Part shown: positions 41,986 to 51,820 of the stretch, one piece after another
Layout: the number at the start of each line of letters is the position of its first letter
Numbering within the stretch: position 1 is the first letter of the stretch
Assembly (NCBI RefSeq): GCF_003003255.1
Contig: NZ_PVTD01000007.1
Coordinates: 124,001-188,000 of the forward strand
Origin: Aliiruegeria haliotis
GTDB lineage: Bacteria; Pseudomonadota; Alphaproteobacteria; Rhodobacterales; Rhodobacteraceae
Reading direction: 5' to 3'
DNA: 64,000 nucleotides
Notes under the pieces: generated by a model
The model's input: the letters and a program-made list of their open reading frames with translations, nothing else
What the model was told of the DNA's origin: nothing
Database searches by the model: none
Program-made: the position numbers and the translations under genes

Positions 41986-44301
41986 TCAGGCTTCGCTCAG
42001 GCGGTCCACCGCCATCAGGATGCGTTCCGGCGTCGCCGGCGCTTCGAGCCGGGGGCATTCGCGGTACTCGGCCACCGAGGCCACGGCCATGGACAATGCC
42101 TCCAGCACCGAAATGCCGAGCACGAAGGGTGGCTCACCCACTGCCTTGGACCGCTTGATGGTCAACTCGCGGTTCTCGGACCAGTCCGCCAACTTGACGT
42201 TGAACTCGCGCGGCCGGTCGGAGGCCAGCGGGATCTTGTAGGTGGAGGGCGCATGGGTGCGCAGACACCCCTTGTCGTCCCACCACAACTCCTCCGTGGT
42301 CAACCAGCCCATGCCCTGCACGAAAGCGCCTTCAACCTGCCCCTTGTCGAGGATCGGGTTCAGGGACTTGCCGACATCGTGGATAATGTCCGTGCGCTCC
42401 ACCCGGTATTCGCCGGTCAGCGTATCAATGCTCACCTCGGAGACCGCCGCGCCATAGGCGTAGTAATAGAACGGCCGGCCGGTGCCGTTGGCCCGATCCC
42501 AGTGGATTTCTGGCGTCTTGTAGAAGCCTGCGGCCGAAAGCTGCACGCGATCCATGTAGGCCAGCTTGATGAAGGCATCGAAGCTGTAGATCTCGCCGCC
42601 CACGCGCACCTCGTTGGGCGCGAAAACCACATCCTCGGCGGGGACGCCCCATTTCTCACAGGCAAACCTGACCAGCCGGTCGCGGATCTGAACACAGGCA
42701 TTCTGTGCCGCCATACCGTTCAGATCCGCACCGGAGGACGCCGCCGTTGCCGAAGTGTTCGGCACCTTTTCCGTCGTGGTCTTTGTGATCTTGATCCGGC
42801 TGACATCGATCTGGAACTCGCTCGCAACCACCTGCGAGATCTTGGTGTTGAGCCCCTGCCCCATCTCGGTGCCGCCGTGGTTCAGGTGGATCGAGCCGTC
42901 GTTGTAAATGTGGATCAGCGCGCCGGCCTGATTGTACCAGGTCGCGGTGAAGGAGATGCCGAATTTCACCGGCGTCAGCGCGATCCCCTTGCGGGTAATG
43001 CCGCCCTTTGCGTTGTGCTCCAGGATGGCGGCGCGGCGGGCCTGATAATCGGAGGTCTCTTCCAGTTCGTCCACCAGTCGGGCGATCACGTTGTCCTCTA
43101 CCGTCTGGTGATAGGGCGTCACGTTCCGCTCGCCCTCGCCATAGAAGTTCAACTTGCGGATCTCCAGCGGGTCCTTGCCCAGCTTGAAGGCAATTTCCTC
43201 GACAATCCGCTCGGCCATCACCGCGCCCTGAGGCCCGCCGAAGCCCCTGAAAGCCGTGTTGGAGACGGTGTTTGTCTTCATCGGGCGGGATGTGAGCTGC
43301 ACATTCGGGTAGAAGTAAGTGTTGTCGGCGTGGAACAGGGCCCGGTCGGTCACCGGCCCGCTCAAGTCCGCGCTGTAGCCGCAGCGGGCCGCGAACTGGG
43401 CATCCACCGCCTCGATCCGCCCATCGCCATCGAAGGCCACGTCGTAGTCGACAACGAAATCGTGTCGCTTGCCGGTGCTGGTCATGTCCTGATCGCGATC
43501 CGGGCGGATCTTCACCGGTCGGTTCAGCTTCTTGGCCGCCACCGCGGCCACGGCGCAGAACAGGTTCATCTGGCTTTCCTTGCCGCCGAAACCGCCCCCC
43601 ATGCGCCGCACGTTCACCGTCACAGCGTTGGAGGGTACGCCAAGCACATGGGCCACCATGTGCTGCGCCTCGCTTGGGTGCTGGGTCGAGCAGTGGACCA
43701 CCACGTCGTCATCCTCGCCCGGAATGGCAAAGGCGATATGGCCTTCCAGATACATGTGATCCTGGCCGCCGACCTTGAGCTGCCCGGCGATCCGGTGGGT
43801 CGCGGCGTCCAGCGCCGGGGCCACCTCGCCGCGCCTGAGCGTCAGCGGAGCGGTAACATTGGGATAGCCCGCCGCCATCGCCGCCTCGGTGTCGGTCACA
43901 TGCGGCAGCACCTCGTAGTCCACTTCGCCCATCTCGGCGGCTCGGCGGGCCATATCACGGCTTTCGGCGACGACGGCAAACAGTGGCTGGCCCCAGAATT
44001 CCACCTTGTCGGTGGCAAAGACCGGTTCGTCATTGAGCCCGGTGGGGCTGATGTCGTTGCTGCCCGGAAGATCTTCGACAGTGAGCACGTCGACAACGCC
44101 TTGCGCGGCGCGCACCTTGGTGAGGTCGATGGACCGGATCCGGCCATGCGCCACGTTCGAGACGCCAAGATAGGCATGCAACGTGCCGATGGGTTCGGCA
44201 ATGTCGTCGCAATACTCAGCCCGGCCGGTAACATGTTTGATGGCGGACTCGTGCTTGAGATCGGTATGCGCGGCGCCGTGGATGGTGACTTGGTCTCTCA
44301 T
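41986..44301 (-). CDS. xdhB: Xanthine dehydrogenase molybdopterin-binding subunit
   Basis: This 771-aa molybdenum subunit oxidises hypoxanthine and xanthine to urate with XdhA. Landmarks are the N-terminal Ald_Xan_dh_C domain (HVTGRAEYCDDI), the cofactor loop VRRMGGGFGGKESQ near residue 230, FRGFGGPQGAVMAERIVEEIA near 345, HLNHGGTEMGQGLNTK near 465, and ATAASSGADLNGMA. The catalytic Glu lies in AVGEPPFVLG near 725. 'GGFGGKE' and the Arg/Glu environment fit a true xanthine dehydrogenase. It starts 15 bp after the XdhA stop. Confidence 0.95.
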   Translation of the reverse strand: MRDQVTIHGAAHTDLKHESAIKHVTGRAEYCDDIAEPIGTLHAYLGVSNVAHGRIRSIDLTKVRAAQGVVDVLTVEDLPGSNDISPTGLNDEPVFATDKVEFWGQPLFAVVAESRDMARRAAEMGEVDYEVLPHVTDTEAAMAAGYPNVTAPLTLRRGEVAPALDAATHRIAGQLKVGGQDHMYLEGHIAFAIPGEDDDVVVHCSTQHPSEAQHMVAHVLGVPSNAVTVNVRRMGGGFGGKESQMNLFCAVAAVAAKKLNRPVKIRPDRDQDMTSTGKRHDFVVDYDVAFDGDGRIEAVDAQFAARCGYSADLSGPVTDRALFHADNTYFYPNVQLTSRPMKTNTVSNTAFRGFGGPQGAVMAERIVEEIAFKLGKDPLEIRKLNFYGEGERNVTPYHQTVEDNVIARLVDELEETSDYQARRAAILEHNAKGGITRKGIALTPVKFGISFTATWYNQAGALIHIYNDGSIHLNHGGTEMGQGLNTKISQVVASEFQIDVSRIKITKTTTEKVPNTSATAASSGADLNGMAAQNACVQIRDRLVRFACEKWGVPAEDVVFAPNEVRVGGEIYSFDAFIKLAYMDRVQLSAAGFYKTPEIHWDRANGTGRPFYYYAYGAAVSEVSIDTLTGEYRVERTDIIHDVGKSLNPILDKGQVEGAFVQGMGWLTTEELWWDDKGCLRTHAPSTYKIPLASDRPREFNVKLADWSENRELTIKRSKAVGEPPFVLGISVLEALSMAVASVAEYRECPRLEAPATPERILMAVDRLSEA

Positions 44302-44316
44302 GGCAGATCCTCCGGC

Positions 44317-45771
44317 TCAGGCGTGCATCAACGGCGCGGGGGCCGCGTCGACGTGATCGAGATAGAAACGGCGGAACAGGTTCTGCGCGACCCTCATCCG
44401 GTAGTCGCTGCTCGCACGCATATCCGTCAGCGGGGTGAAATCCTCCGTCAGAGCCCTGGACGCGGCCACCAGTGTTGCCTCGCTCCATGGCTGGCCAATC
44501 AGCGCGGCCTCGGCAGAGCTGGCCCGCTTCGGTGTGGCTGCCATGCCGCCAAAGGCGATCCGGGCCCCGGTGATCGTGCTTTCCTCGACGCGAAGGTTGA
44601 ACGCGGCACAGACCGAGGAGATGTCTTCGTCCCGACGCTTGGAAATCTTGTAGGCGGCATGCAACCCGCCCGGCTCACGCGGGATGGCGATGCACTCGAC
44701 AAACTCCGCCGGGTCCCGGTCCTGCTTGCCGTAAGCGATGAAGAAATCTTCGAGCGGCAGGTGACGACGCTCCGCGCCCTTGCGCAGGGTGATCGTGGCA
44801 TCCAGCGCGATCAGGACGGGAGGCGTGTCCCCGATGGGCGATCCGTTGGCGATGTTGCCGCCGATCGTGCCCATGTTGCGCACCTGCCAGCCTGCGATGC
44901 GGTCCCAGAAGGCCGTGAGATGCGGGAAAGCCTCGCCAATCACCTGCTGGCTTTCCGTGTAGGTAACCCCTGCCCCAAGGGTGAGCGCATCGTCGGTCAG
45001 GTGAATCTCTTTGAGGTCGCGCAGATTGCCGATGAAAATTGCAGGGGAGATCCAGCGCATCATCTTCGTCACCCAGAGTCCCACATCGGTCGATCCGGCG
45101 ACTATGGTCGCCCCTGGGTTGGCGGCAAGGATCTCTGCGAGATCGTCGCTGTTGGCCGGAAGGAAGGCGCGGCTGCATTTCCTGCGCACTGCAACTGTCC
45201 GGCCATCGTCCAGCGCTGTCAGTTTGGCGGCGATCTTGTTGCGCTGCGCGACGAGGAAATCGCGGGTGGGCGTACCGTAGCGGGAAACTGCCAGCGCCGC
45301 CCGGATGATCGGCTCGTAGCCGGTACAGCGGCAAAGGTTTCCCTGCACCGCGCTTTCGACCTCGGCCTCCGTGGGCGTCGGGTTCTCCATCCACAGGGCA
45401 TAGAGCGACATCACGAAGCCCGGCGTGCAGAAGCCGCATTGGCTGCCGTGGTAGTCAACCATCGCCTGCTGAACGGGATGCAGGGCCCCGTCAGGGCCGA
45501 CAAGATGCTCGATTGTGACAATGTGGCATCCGTCCAGCGAGGCAAGGAAGCGGATGCAGGCATTTACGGCCTCATAGCGAAGCGCGCCATTGTCGATGCG
45601 ACCGACCAGAACCGTGCAGGCCCCGCAATCGCCCTCCGCACAGCCTTCCTTGGTTCCGGTCAATCGACGATCGATCCGCAGGAAGTCCAGAACGGTGTCA
45701 TCGGCGCCCACGGTGTCTAACGAAACCTCGCGGTCGTTCAAAAGAAACCGGATGTCCTGTCGATATGTCAT
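44317..45771 (-). CDS. xdhA: Xanthine dehydrogenase small subunit (FeS/FAD)
   Basis: This 484-aa subunit carries two [2Fe-2S] clusters and FAD. The plant-type cluster ligands are Cys44, Cys49 and Cys52 in GCAEGDCGACTV. The second cluster lies in SQCGFCTPGFVMSLYAL (near 112) and GNLCRCTGYEPI (near 147). The FAD-binding domain shows TIVAGSTDVGLWV and RNMGTIGGNIANGSPIGD, followed by the CO_dh_flav_C domain. It passes electrons from the Mo centre to NAD+. It is the first gene of the purine operon, reading away from a LysR regulator across a perfect inverted repeat. Confidence 0.95.
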   Translation of the reverse strand: MTYRQDIRFLLNDREVSLDTVGADDTVLDFLRIDRRLTGTKEGCAEGDCGACTVLVGRIDNGALRYEAVNACIRFLASLDGCHIVTIEHLVGPDGALHPVQQAMVDYHGSQCGFCTPGFVMSLYALWMENPTPTEAEVESAVQGNLCRCTGYEPIIRAALAVSRYGTPTRDFLVAQRNKIAAKLTALDDGRTVAVRRKCSRAFLPANSDDLAEILAANPGATIVAGSTDVGLWVTKMMRWISPAIFIGNLRDLKEIHLTDDALTLGAGVTYTESQQVIGEAFPHLTAFWDRIAGWQVRNMGTIGGNIANGSPIGDTPPVLIALDATITLRKGAERRHLPLEDFFIAYGKQDRDPAEFVECIAIPREPGGLHAAYKISKRRDEDISSVCAAFNLRVEESTITGARIAFGGMAATPKRASSAEAALIGQPWSEATLVAASRALTEDFTPLTDMRASSDYRMRVAQNLFRRFYLDHVDAAPAPLMHA

Positions 45772-45829
45772 TGGGCGCCTCCAATTGTGTCCGGCAACAC
45801 CGGCCCCGAAGGCTTAAGCGGAATAGCGC

Positions 45830-45877
45830 TTCAACAAAACGTCGATATTGGTTATGTTGTTTCTACGTTTTGTTGAA
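45830..45877. promoter_or_regulatory. Long perfect inverted repeat in xdhA-lysR intergenic region
   Basis: TTCAACAAAACGT at 45830-45842 is repeated exactly in inverse as ACGTTTTGTTGAA at 45865-45877, with a 22-bp spacer. It lies midway between the divergent xdhA and LysR starts (58 and 65 bp away). The size and symmetry fit a tetrameric LysR-type operator or a pair of dimer sites. It probably controls both directions in response to a purine. Confidence 0.72.
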
Positions 45878-45942
45878 AGTTCTGCCGCCGGACATCGCTT
45901 TCAAGTTCGCCCGTTGCGGAACCAGGGTTGAAGGAGAAACCG

Positions 45943-46857
45943 ATGCAGTATGTGGACTGCCTGAACGTGTTCGTCCGCTCTGTTGACCTTGGAAGCATCA
46001 CCTCCGGTGGCCGCGATTTGCGCCTGACCCCCGCGGTTGCCAGCAAACGCATCAAGGAACTTGAAGCGCATCTTGGCGTTCGCCTGCTTAACCGAACAAC
46101 CCGCTCCCTGACACCAACGGAAATCGGCAAGGTCTACTACGATCACGCAAGATCGGTCTTGGAATCCATCCGCGAGTCCGAGGCGGCGGTTGCAGGGTTT
46201 TCAAGCGCCCCGCGCGGTACGATCAGCGTTGTGGCCCCACTGGGTGTCGGCCGGCGCCTGATCGCCCCCCTCGTGCCGGAATTCGTCGCGCAGTATCCAG
46301 AAGTCAATATCCGGTTGCGCCTGTCGGATCGAAAGGTCGACATGTTGGCCGACAATCTGGACCTGGCGATTTTTCTAGGGGAGCTTCGGGATTCAAACCT
46401 GAAGTTCCGCAAGATCGCGTCATGTGAAAGAGTCCTGTGTGCATCACCAAAATACCTTGCGTCGCATGGCCACCCTAAAACTCCCGGCGATTTGCTGAGG
46501 AACGACCACAACTGCCTGCTTTTGCGTTACCCACGATCGCCTGAGTATTTCTGGACACTACAGGGTCGCGACGGTCCGGAACGCCTGGAGGTCGCGGGGA
46601 GATACGACGCAGATGACGGCGATGTCCTTACACGCTGGGCGGAAGAAGGATGGGGGATCGCCAACAAGCCACGCTTCGATGTTGCCGAGGCGCTCGCAAA
46701 TGGATCGCTAGTCGAGGTTTTGCCCGACACGCCCCCCGTATCGGCGACGCTGGGCTGCCTCTACCCCCACCGACGGCTCCAGGACCCGAAAATCCGGCTG
46801 TTTCTGGATTTCGCCGTGATGAGACTGAAGGAAACCCTTTTCGCGGGGCGCCGGTAG
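45943..46857 (+). CDS. LysR-family transcriptional regulator of the purine operon
   Basis: This 304-aa regulator begins at the ATG at 45943, preceded by GGAG eight to eleven bases upstream; a TTG in the same frame at 45928 overlaps that ribosome site and is rejected. The N-terminal winged HTH reads MQYVDCLNVFVRSVDLGSIT, then LTPAVASKRIKELEAHLGVRLLNRTTRSLTPTEIG. The C-terminal effector domain resembles the PbpS/DmlR-type subgroup (RGTISVVAPLGVGRRLIAPL, then RWAEEGWGIANKP). Divergent transcription from xdhA and the perfect inverted repeat between them make it the likely regulator of purine uptake and oxidation. Confidence 0.9.
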   Translation: MQYVDCLNVFVRSVDLGSITSGGRDLRLTPAVASKRIKELEAHLGVRLLNRTTRSLTPTEIGKVYYDHARSVLESIRESEAAVAGFSSAPRGTISVVAPLGVGRRLIAPLVPEFVAQYPEVNIRLRLSDRKVDMLADNLDLAIFLGELRDSNLKFRKIASCERVLCASPKYLASHGHPKTPGDLLRNDHNCLLLRYPRSPEYFWTLQGRDGPERLEVAGRYDADDGDVLTRWAEEGWGIANKPRFDVAEALANGSLVEVLPDTPPVSATLGCLYPHRRLQDPKIRLFLDFAVMRLKETLFAGRR

Positions 46858-46870
46858 CCAAAACAAGGTG

Positions 46871-47675
46871 GTGTCAGACCAATTCGCACTCAACTCTGCG
46901 AGGCAGGATCGCTGTCCTTTGGGCTGAGCAGAGTTGGCGCCACTCGTTGAGAGCGGCGGCAATGTTGGCTTTGAAGGTGACCCGACTGTAGAGGCTGCGC
47001 TTCAGGTTTGGATGGCTATTTTTCGAGGCGTGGACGGCGACAAATCTCTGCAAACACCGTGATGACCGGAACCGTTGCATCGCCCGTTCCCACCTCCGGA
47101 ACGGCTGGTGCGGGTTTTCGTCCCGATTGCTCAACCAACGGCCGGTTTCTTGCAGAACTACAGCTCTCATTTCCTTCAAGGCAGCGTCGTAGACCGAAGC
47201 AAGTCCGTGACCTTGGCTACAGGCCGACCGCACCACGGCAGAGTTTTCTTGAGGCGTTTCAATGCGGCCTTCTCGTCCCGCGGCTCTGAGACGAAGCCCT
47301 CCAGAAGCTTGCTCCTGTGGTCGACTGCCCGCCACAGGTAGAGCCGCTCGCCTTTGATCTTCACGAAGATCTCGTCCAGATGCCATCGCCAGAGGCTCGA
47401 TTTCATCCCATAGATCCGGCGCTTTCGGATCTCCGATGCGAACATCGGTCCGAAACGATGCCACCGATACCGGACTGTCCCGTGACCAATGGCAACCCCG
47501 CGCTCTTGCTGCGGGTCCTCCACGTTGCGGAGCGTCAGAGAGAACCAGATGTACAGCATCACCGCCAGGCGGATGACTGCTGCGCTGTTGAAAAAGCCCT
47601 TCAATGGGGCACGTTTTGCGATCTGGCGACGCTACTCAGCCCCTGCCCCGCAACAAGCCAAGTTGCTCTGACACC
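46871..47675 (-). mobile_element. IS6-family insertion sequence, copy 4, with both ends visible
   Basis: The left end is GGTGTCAGACCA at 46871 and the right end is TGCTCTGACACC ending at 47675, an inverted pair with one mismatch in 12. The 805-bp length is normal for IS6 elements. The minus-strand transposase is readable as LTLRNVEDPQQERGVAIGHGTV, DEIFVKIKGERLYLWRAVDH, and DEKAALKRLKKTLP. A frameshift near 47200 changes frame to VVLQETGRWLSNRDENPHQPFRR and the C-terminus. It is therefore inactive. No convincing 8-bp target duplication flanks the ends. It starts 13 bp after the LysR stop. Confidence 0.88.
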
Positions 47676-48139
47676 GCTATGGTGACAGTTTTCGGCTGGC
47701 TCGAAGCTGGTCTCGACAGATCAAGCAGAAATCCTGGGCAGGGATGTCGTTCGGTCCTCGCGGACCAAGGGGCCCCGGCATCCGCCAGCTATTTGGAGAG
47801 CATAATTCCCAATGTGCCAGACACCCCCACCTGCCGGCTTATTGCTCCGCCCAGTGGACGGACTCTGCGCGCTGTTGACGTCTCGGACAAGACACCAATC
47901 GTTACTGTGTCGGGCGCTCAGAGTCATGGCTGGGCTCGGATTGCAGCCCTCGAAGACCAGCTGTGCGATCTTGTGTATACCCAATTTAGGTCGATGTGGA
48001 TGGTCAGCGACGCAATAACTGGCCAAGGTCGCGAGTCGCGGTCCGTCGGCAATCCCACTCGAACCGTATCGAACCAGTTGCCGCCTAGCATGCGTCAGAA
48101 CTCATGTGGGGGCGGTTTCACTTCCGCAATCAGATACGA
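47676..48139. other. Gap without recognisable gene
   Basis: About 460 bp lies between the IS6 element and the hydrolase pseudogene. A plus-strand frame runs through, but its translation has no recognisable domain. I see no further terminal repeats. Confidence 0.35.
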
Positions 48140-50583
48140 TGGAATACGGGCCATTCTTGCCGTCATCGCTGCTTTGACGGGGTAGCCGATCGATCCTGTC
48201 GACCATTTTGGAGCCCTTGCCCAAGGGAGACACGTCGCAGACTACCCGGTATCGCGCGACCCTGCCCGAAGACCATGATGCGACGGAAAGCGGCCAAACA
48301 GTCGACCTGTTGTTCACGGTGCTGAAGTCCTACTCTACCGCGCCCGCCGAAGACCCTCTTCTTTATCTTCACGGCGGGCCTGACAGCGGAAACCACTTGG
48401 GGATCGCGTAATTCGGTGGTGTTTTCGATGCTTGGCGGTCAACGCGTGACATCGTTATCTTCGACCAGAGTGCCGCCGGTCTGTCGGCCGTGCATACAGC
48501 CCGTCAGGAGACGATCAATACGCAGATTGATGATGTTGTTCTGGGCGAATTTAGCAATATCTTCGGAGCACGCGTAACCGAAGTCCCAGCCTCGGACCGT
48601 GATCTGTCAAAATACAACACGTTGCAGAACGCCTATGACACCTCGGCGCTCATGAAAACGCAGGGCTACGATAGTTATGACATCTACGGCATCTCCGACG
48701 GCACGCAGCTCGCAATGGAAGTACTGCGCAGCGCGTCGCAGGGCGTCCGCTCGGTATTTCTGAAGGGCGTCGCACCACCATGGATCCCGCTTTGTGACAC
48801 GCTGGACACCGCCATGAACAACTCCATAGAGGCTCTTGTCGCCGAATGCGCCGCCGATCCGGTGTGCGACGCTTCCTATCCCGATCTTGGAAGCGTTCTG
48901 AATGGCACTTTGAACCGCGCCACCGAAGGCACGCTGGTCGCGCATGGCGAGCCTGTTCCACCGCAGGCCGTTACGGCAATGCACTCCGGACGTGCCGAGC
49001 ACAAGAGCCCGATCAGCATTGCGCCCTTCATGCCGGCCATAGTCTATGAGTTTGCCCGTGCCGAGGACGAGGCGCCGACGATCGAGATGATCTACGACTC
49101 GTCCTTCGTCCTCGAAGAAGACAAACCGGCTGACATCCGGCGCGGCGCGACGGTGAGTGATCCGGAAAGCGAAACGAATGGGGAGCTGGCGCTATCGAAT
49201 GCGGATGAAGTTCTCGAAATCGAACATCAACTTGACCTGACCCTGCCGGCATTGCTGGAAGCAGTGGCGCGGGCGCGATCTCGGGCCGATGGTGGCCCTT
49301 CTTGACCGCGAGATGAGCCGTGCATCGCAGGCGCTGTTCGCCGACCTGCGAGCAAATGCCGTCCTCGCGAGGAGTTTCGCCGTGCCGGCCAGTGGTCCGC
49401 GGACGAGCGCTGAGCTGATCGCGTTTATTGACTCGCATTTCGACGGGCGACGCAGGATCGCCTCGTGGCACTGGTCGAGGCGATGTCCCCAGAGGAGATG
49501 CCGAGTTCTTTCCCACCTCCAACGCCTCGGTGAAACTGACCACCACCGGGTTCTCGGACCATGTGGATCTGTGGGTCTATGCCTGCCAGGAGGAAGTCCC
49601 CTTCAACTCGATGGAAGGCTTTCCAGTTCTGCGCGACACCTACACGTTCCCCATCGTCACGGATGTCGCGGTGTCGGGCGCGGTCGGGCAGTTTGGTATT
49701 TGCGATCTGTTCGAGCCGGTTCCGCGCGACGGTTTTCAGGAGGTGTTCTCAAGCGATGTTCCGACGCTCGCCATTGGCGGCGATTGGGACATGCCGACAT
49801 CATGGGAATGGGGCGCGGAAGCGATCCGCGAGTTCATCAATGCGCAGGCGGTGGTGATCCCCGAAACCGGGCACGGATCTATCCTCTATGCGGATTGCGT
49901 GGCGGATATTGGCGTGGCGTTTACCAACGCCCCGGGCCGCAAGTTCGATGACAGTTCTGCCAGGAGCTGGAAGGTGAAGTTCTACGTCGCGCCCTCGGTG
50001 AATGCCGAAGCGGACCATCCGGCCGAGACTGCCGACGAGACCGTCGACGAAGCAACGGTCATAGTCTCCGGCACCGTGGTTCACCTCTCCTTCGATTGCA
50101 ACGAGGCCGGGTCCAGCGCCGAGAAGCTGATCTGTTCCGACGCCGGGTTGGCGGAACTGGACCGTCGCCTGGCCGAGCGCTTCACCGCCGCGGTCGCGGT
50201 GGCCGGGGGGGGGGGATGCGGGTGCGGACGAGGACGTCGCCACACTTCGCGCCTATCGGCGCGGCTGGATCTCCGGCCGCGATGAATGCTGGAAATCGGA
50301 CGACCTGCGCGCCTGTGTCGAGGGCGAGTACCCGCGTCGCGAGGGCCAGCTTGTCGCCGAATGGATGCTGAAAGAACCTGTTCGTGTTCAGGAATACGCC
50401 TGTGGCGAAAACCAGGCGAACGTTGTGTCGGTATTCAACTTCGACACGAGCCTGCCTTCGGTCCGGCTCGAGTACGGCGACAGCATCGATTTTGGCAGCC
50501 TGACTGACGAAGGAAACGGCCGGTACGACGGGAACCTCGGCCGGAGCTTATCCGATGACGGAAACAGCGCCTCCCTGACCTAA
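48140..50583 (+). pseudogene. Alpha/beta-hydrolase (TAP-like) fused to LprI-like and MliC-like lysozyme-inhibitor domains, broken
   Basis: A long plus-strand gene is interrupted several times. Hydrolase parts are LEPLPKGDTSQTTRYRATLP, LYLHGGPDSGN (oxyanion site, usually HGGPG), IFDQSAAGLS, the nucleophile elbow YGISDGTQLAMEVLR, and the C-terminal VVIPETGHGSILYADC. An in-frame TAA at 48409-48411, frameshifts near 48200 and in the 49290-49500 region, and one at the G11 tract (50205-50215) break it. Past a linker come an LprI-type segment (FDCNEAGSSAEKLICSDAGLAEL, then RRGWISGRDECWKSDDLRACV) and an MliC-like tail (EYACGENQANVVSVF). It is probably a former envelope protein, now decayed or phase-varied. 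Confidence 0.7.
50205..50215 (+). repeat. G11 homopolymer inside the LprI-like coding region
   Basis: The frame before the tract (FTAAVAVAG) and the frame after it (DAGADEDVATLRAYRRGW) differ by one base. Ten G would join them into one reading frame through to the TAA at 50581-50583. The tract is either a slippage switch or a sequencing or assembly error. Confidence 0.85.
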
Positions 50584-50622
50584 ACAGAAGACCAGCCCCA
50601 AACCTGCGAACCGATCCGTTGA

Positions 50623-50639
50623 TCCGGCTGTTCGCCGGA
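50623..50639 (+). terminator. Possible hairpin after the hydrolase/LprI/MliC gene
   Basis: TCCGGC pairs with GCCGGA across a 5-nt loop, 40 bp past the stop. There is no clear T-run, only a short CTTT further on, so termination strength is uncertain. Confidence 0.35.
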
Positions 50640-50669
50640 CCGGACTGCCTTTCCCCATGGAGGCCAGAC

Positions 50670-51820
50670 ATGAGACGTATCGTATTGTCACTAGCGGCTG
50701 CGCATACCGTGGTGCCCCCCCTTTCGGTCGATGCCCAGTCGCGGACCGAACGAGTTCGGTTCCAGGCAGGCGCGACGGGTGCGACCGTTCCCGGCGGATT
50801 GTCGGCCGGGAATCCGTTGGCTACCTCATGGGGGCGCAATCCGGGCAGCGGATGAGCGTGTTCCTGTCGGCGAGCTATCCGTCGGCCTATTTCAACATCT
50901 ATCAACCGGGCAAAGGACTGGGCGACACCGCCCTGTTCTCGGGGTCAATCGAAGGGTCGCTTTTTAACAGAGTTCTTCCCAAGTCCGGCGACTAAACAAT
51001 TGCCACTTCCCTGAATCGCAATGCCGCGCGTCGTGACGGGACAGCAGACTACCAGCTTTCGGTCAGCGTTGGAGCAACAGCGTCACGTCCGCCACCGACA
51101 CCGACACCGGACTATGCCGATGGCCTGGCCGGCAGTCCGGACTGGTGGCGGGTGAGTGGTGTGTCCCGTGGTGATCGCCTGAACACCCGCAAGGGACCTT
51201 CGACCAGCAAACGGGTCGTGGCGAAAGTGCCCGACGGCTATGTCCTGCGCAATCTTGGCTGCGTGCAGCGGTCGCAACGCTGTTGCGAGGTCGAAGCGCC
51301 CGGCGGCGATTTCACCGGCTGGGCCGCAGCTCGGTTCCTGACGGAATCCGGCCCTCCGCATGTGTCGAACGTCAGCACCCCGCCTCGTCGCCCCAATCCT
51401 GCCGGCGGAGTTCCTGAACTTGTCGCGCGCGATTCCGGGGAGATCTAGGTGCATTGGCAGAACGGATGCACTGTTCTCATTGCCCCCAGGGGGCGTGTCA
51501 TCGCGGCGGACCATACCCGCAACAAAAGGCAGCGCCGTCACTCACGCGACGCCTTCAAAAGCTATCGCCACGAACAGGCCGAAAGCGACCACCATTCCGG
51601 ACCGATCAACGCGAACGGTGGCATGGCTGCCGGCACGCGGGATTTCTGCCTTGGCGCAGCGGCAGGCCATTTCCGTGTATTGCCGAATGTGCTGAAGACC
51701 GACTGGCCGAACAACATCGGCAAGGGCTACATTATCGTCGGCACCTTCAGAGACCAGCCAACGCGCGCCTTCCGCTGTCAGTTCGGTGCACAGGGCGATT
51801 TTCACGGGGTATTCCAATGA
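50670..51820 (+). pseudogene. Secreted lysozyme-inhibitor/SH3b-domain protein, broken by one frameshift and two stops
   Basis: The start at 50670 has GGAGG six bases upstream and a signal peptide (MRRIVLSLAAAHTVVPPLSV). After a frameshift near 50790 the sequence reads VGYLMGAQSGQRMSVFLSA, then LFNRVLPKSGD, a TAA (50993-50995), and TIATSLNRNAARRDGTADYQ. This is the fold described for inhibitors of g-type lysozyme. In the same frame follow an SH3b-like domain (SRGDRLNTRKGPSTSKRVVAK), a TAG (51446-51448), a Cys-containing tail (VHWQNGCTVLIAPRGR) and a last segment (TRDFCLGAAAGHFRVLPN). The final stop overlaps the next ATG as ATGA, so all pieces once formed a single gene. Confidence 0.7.

Noticed and set aside
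42253-45720. 1155-codon open frame on the plus strand opposite xdhB and xdhA
   Set aside because: It is the mirror of two certain genes. GC-rich third positions remove stops from the opposite strand. Its translation has no motif and is rich in His, Arg, Gly and Val, as shadows are.
46863-47683. 8-bp target duplication flanking the IS6 copy
   Set aside because: The flanks (AACAAGGT and GCTATGGT) share only the last few bases, so a duplication cannot be claimed.
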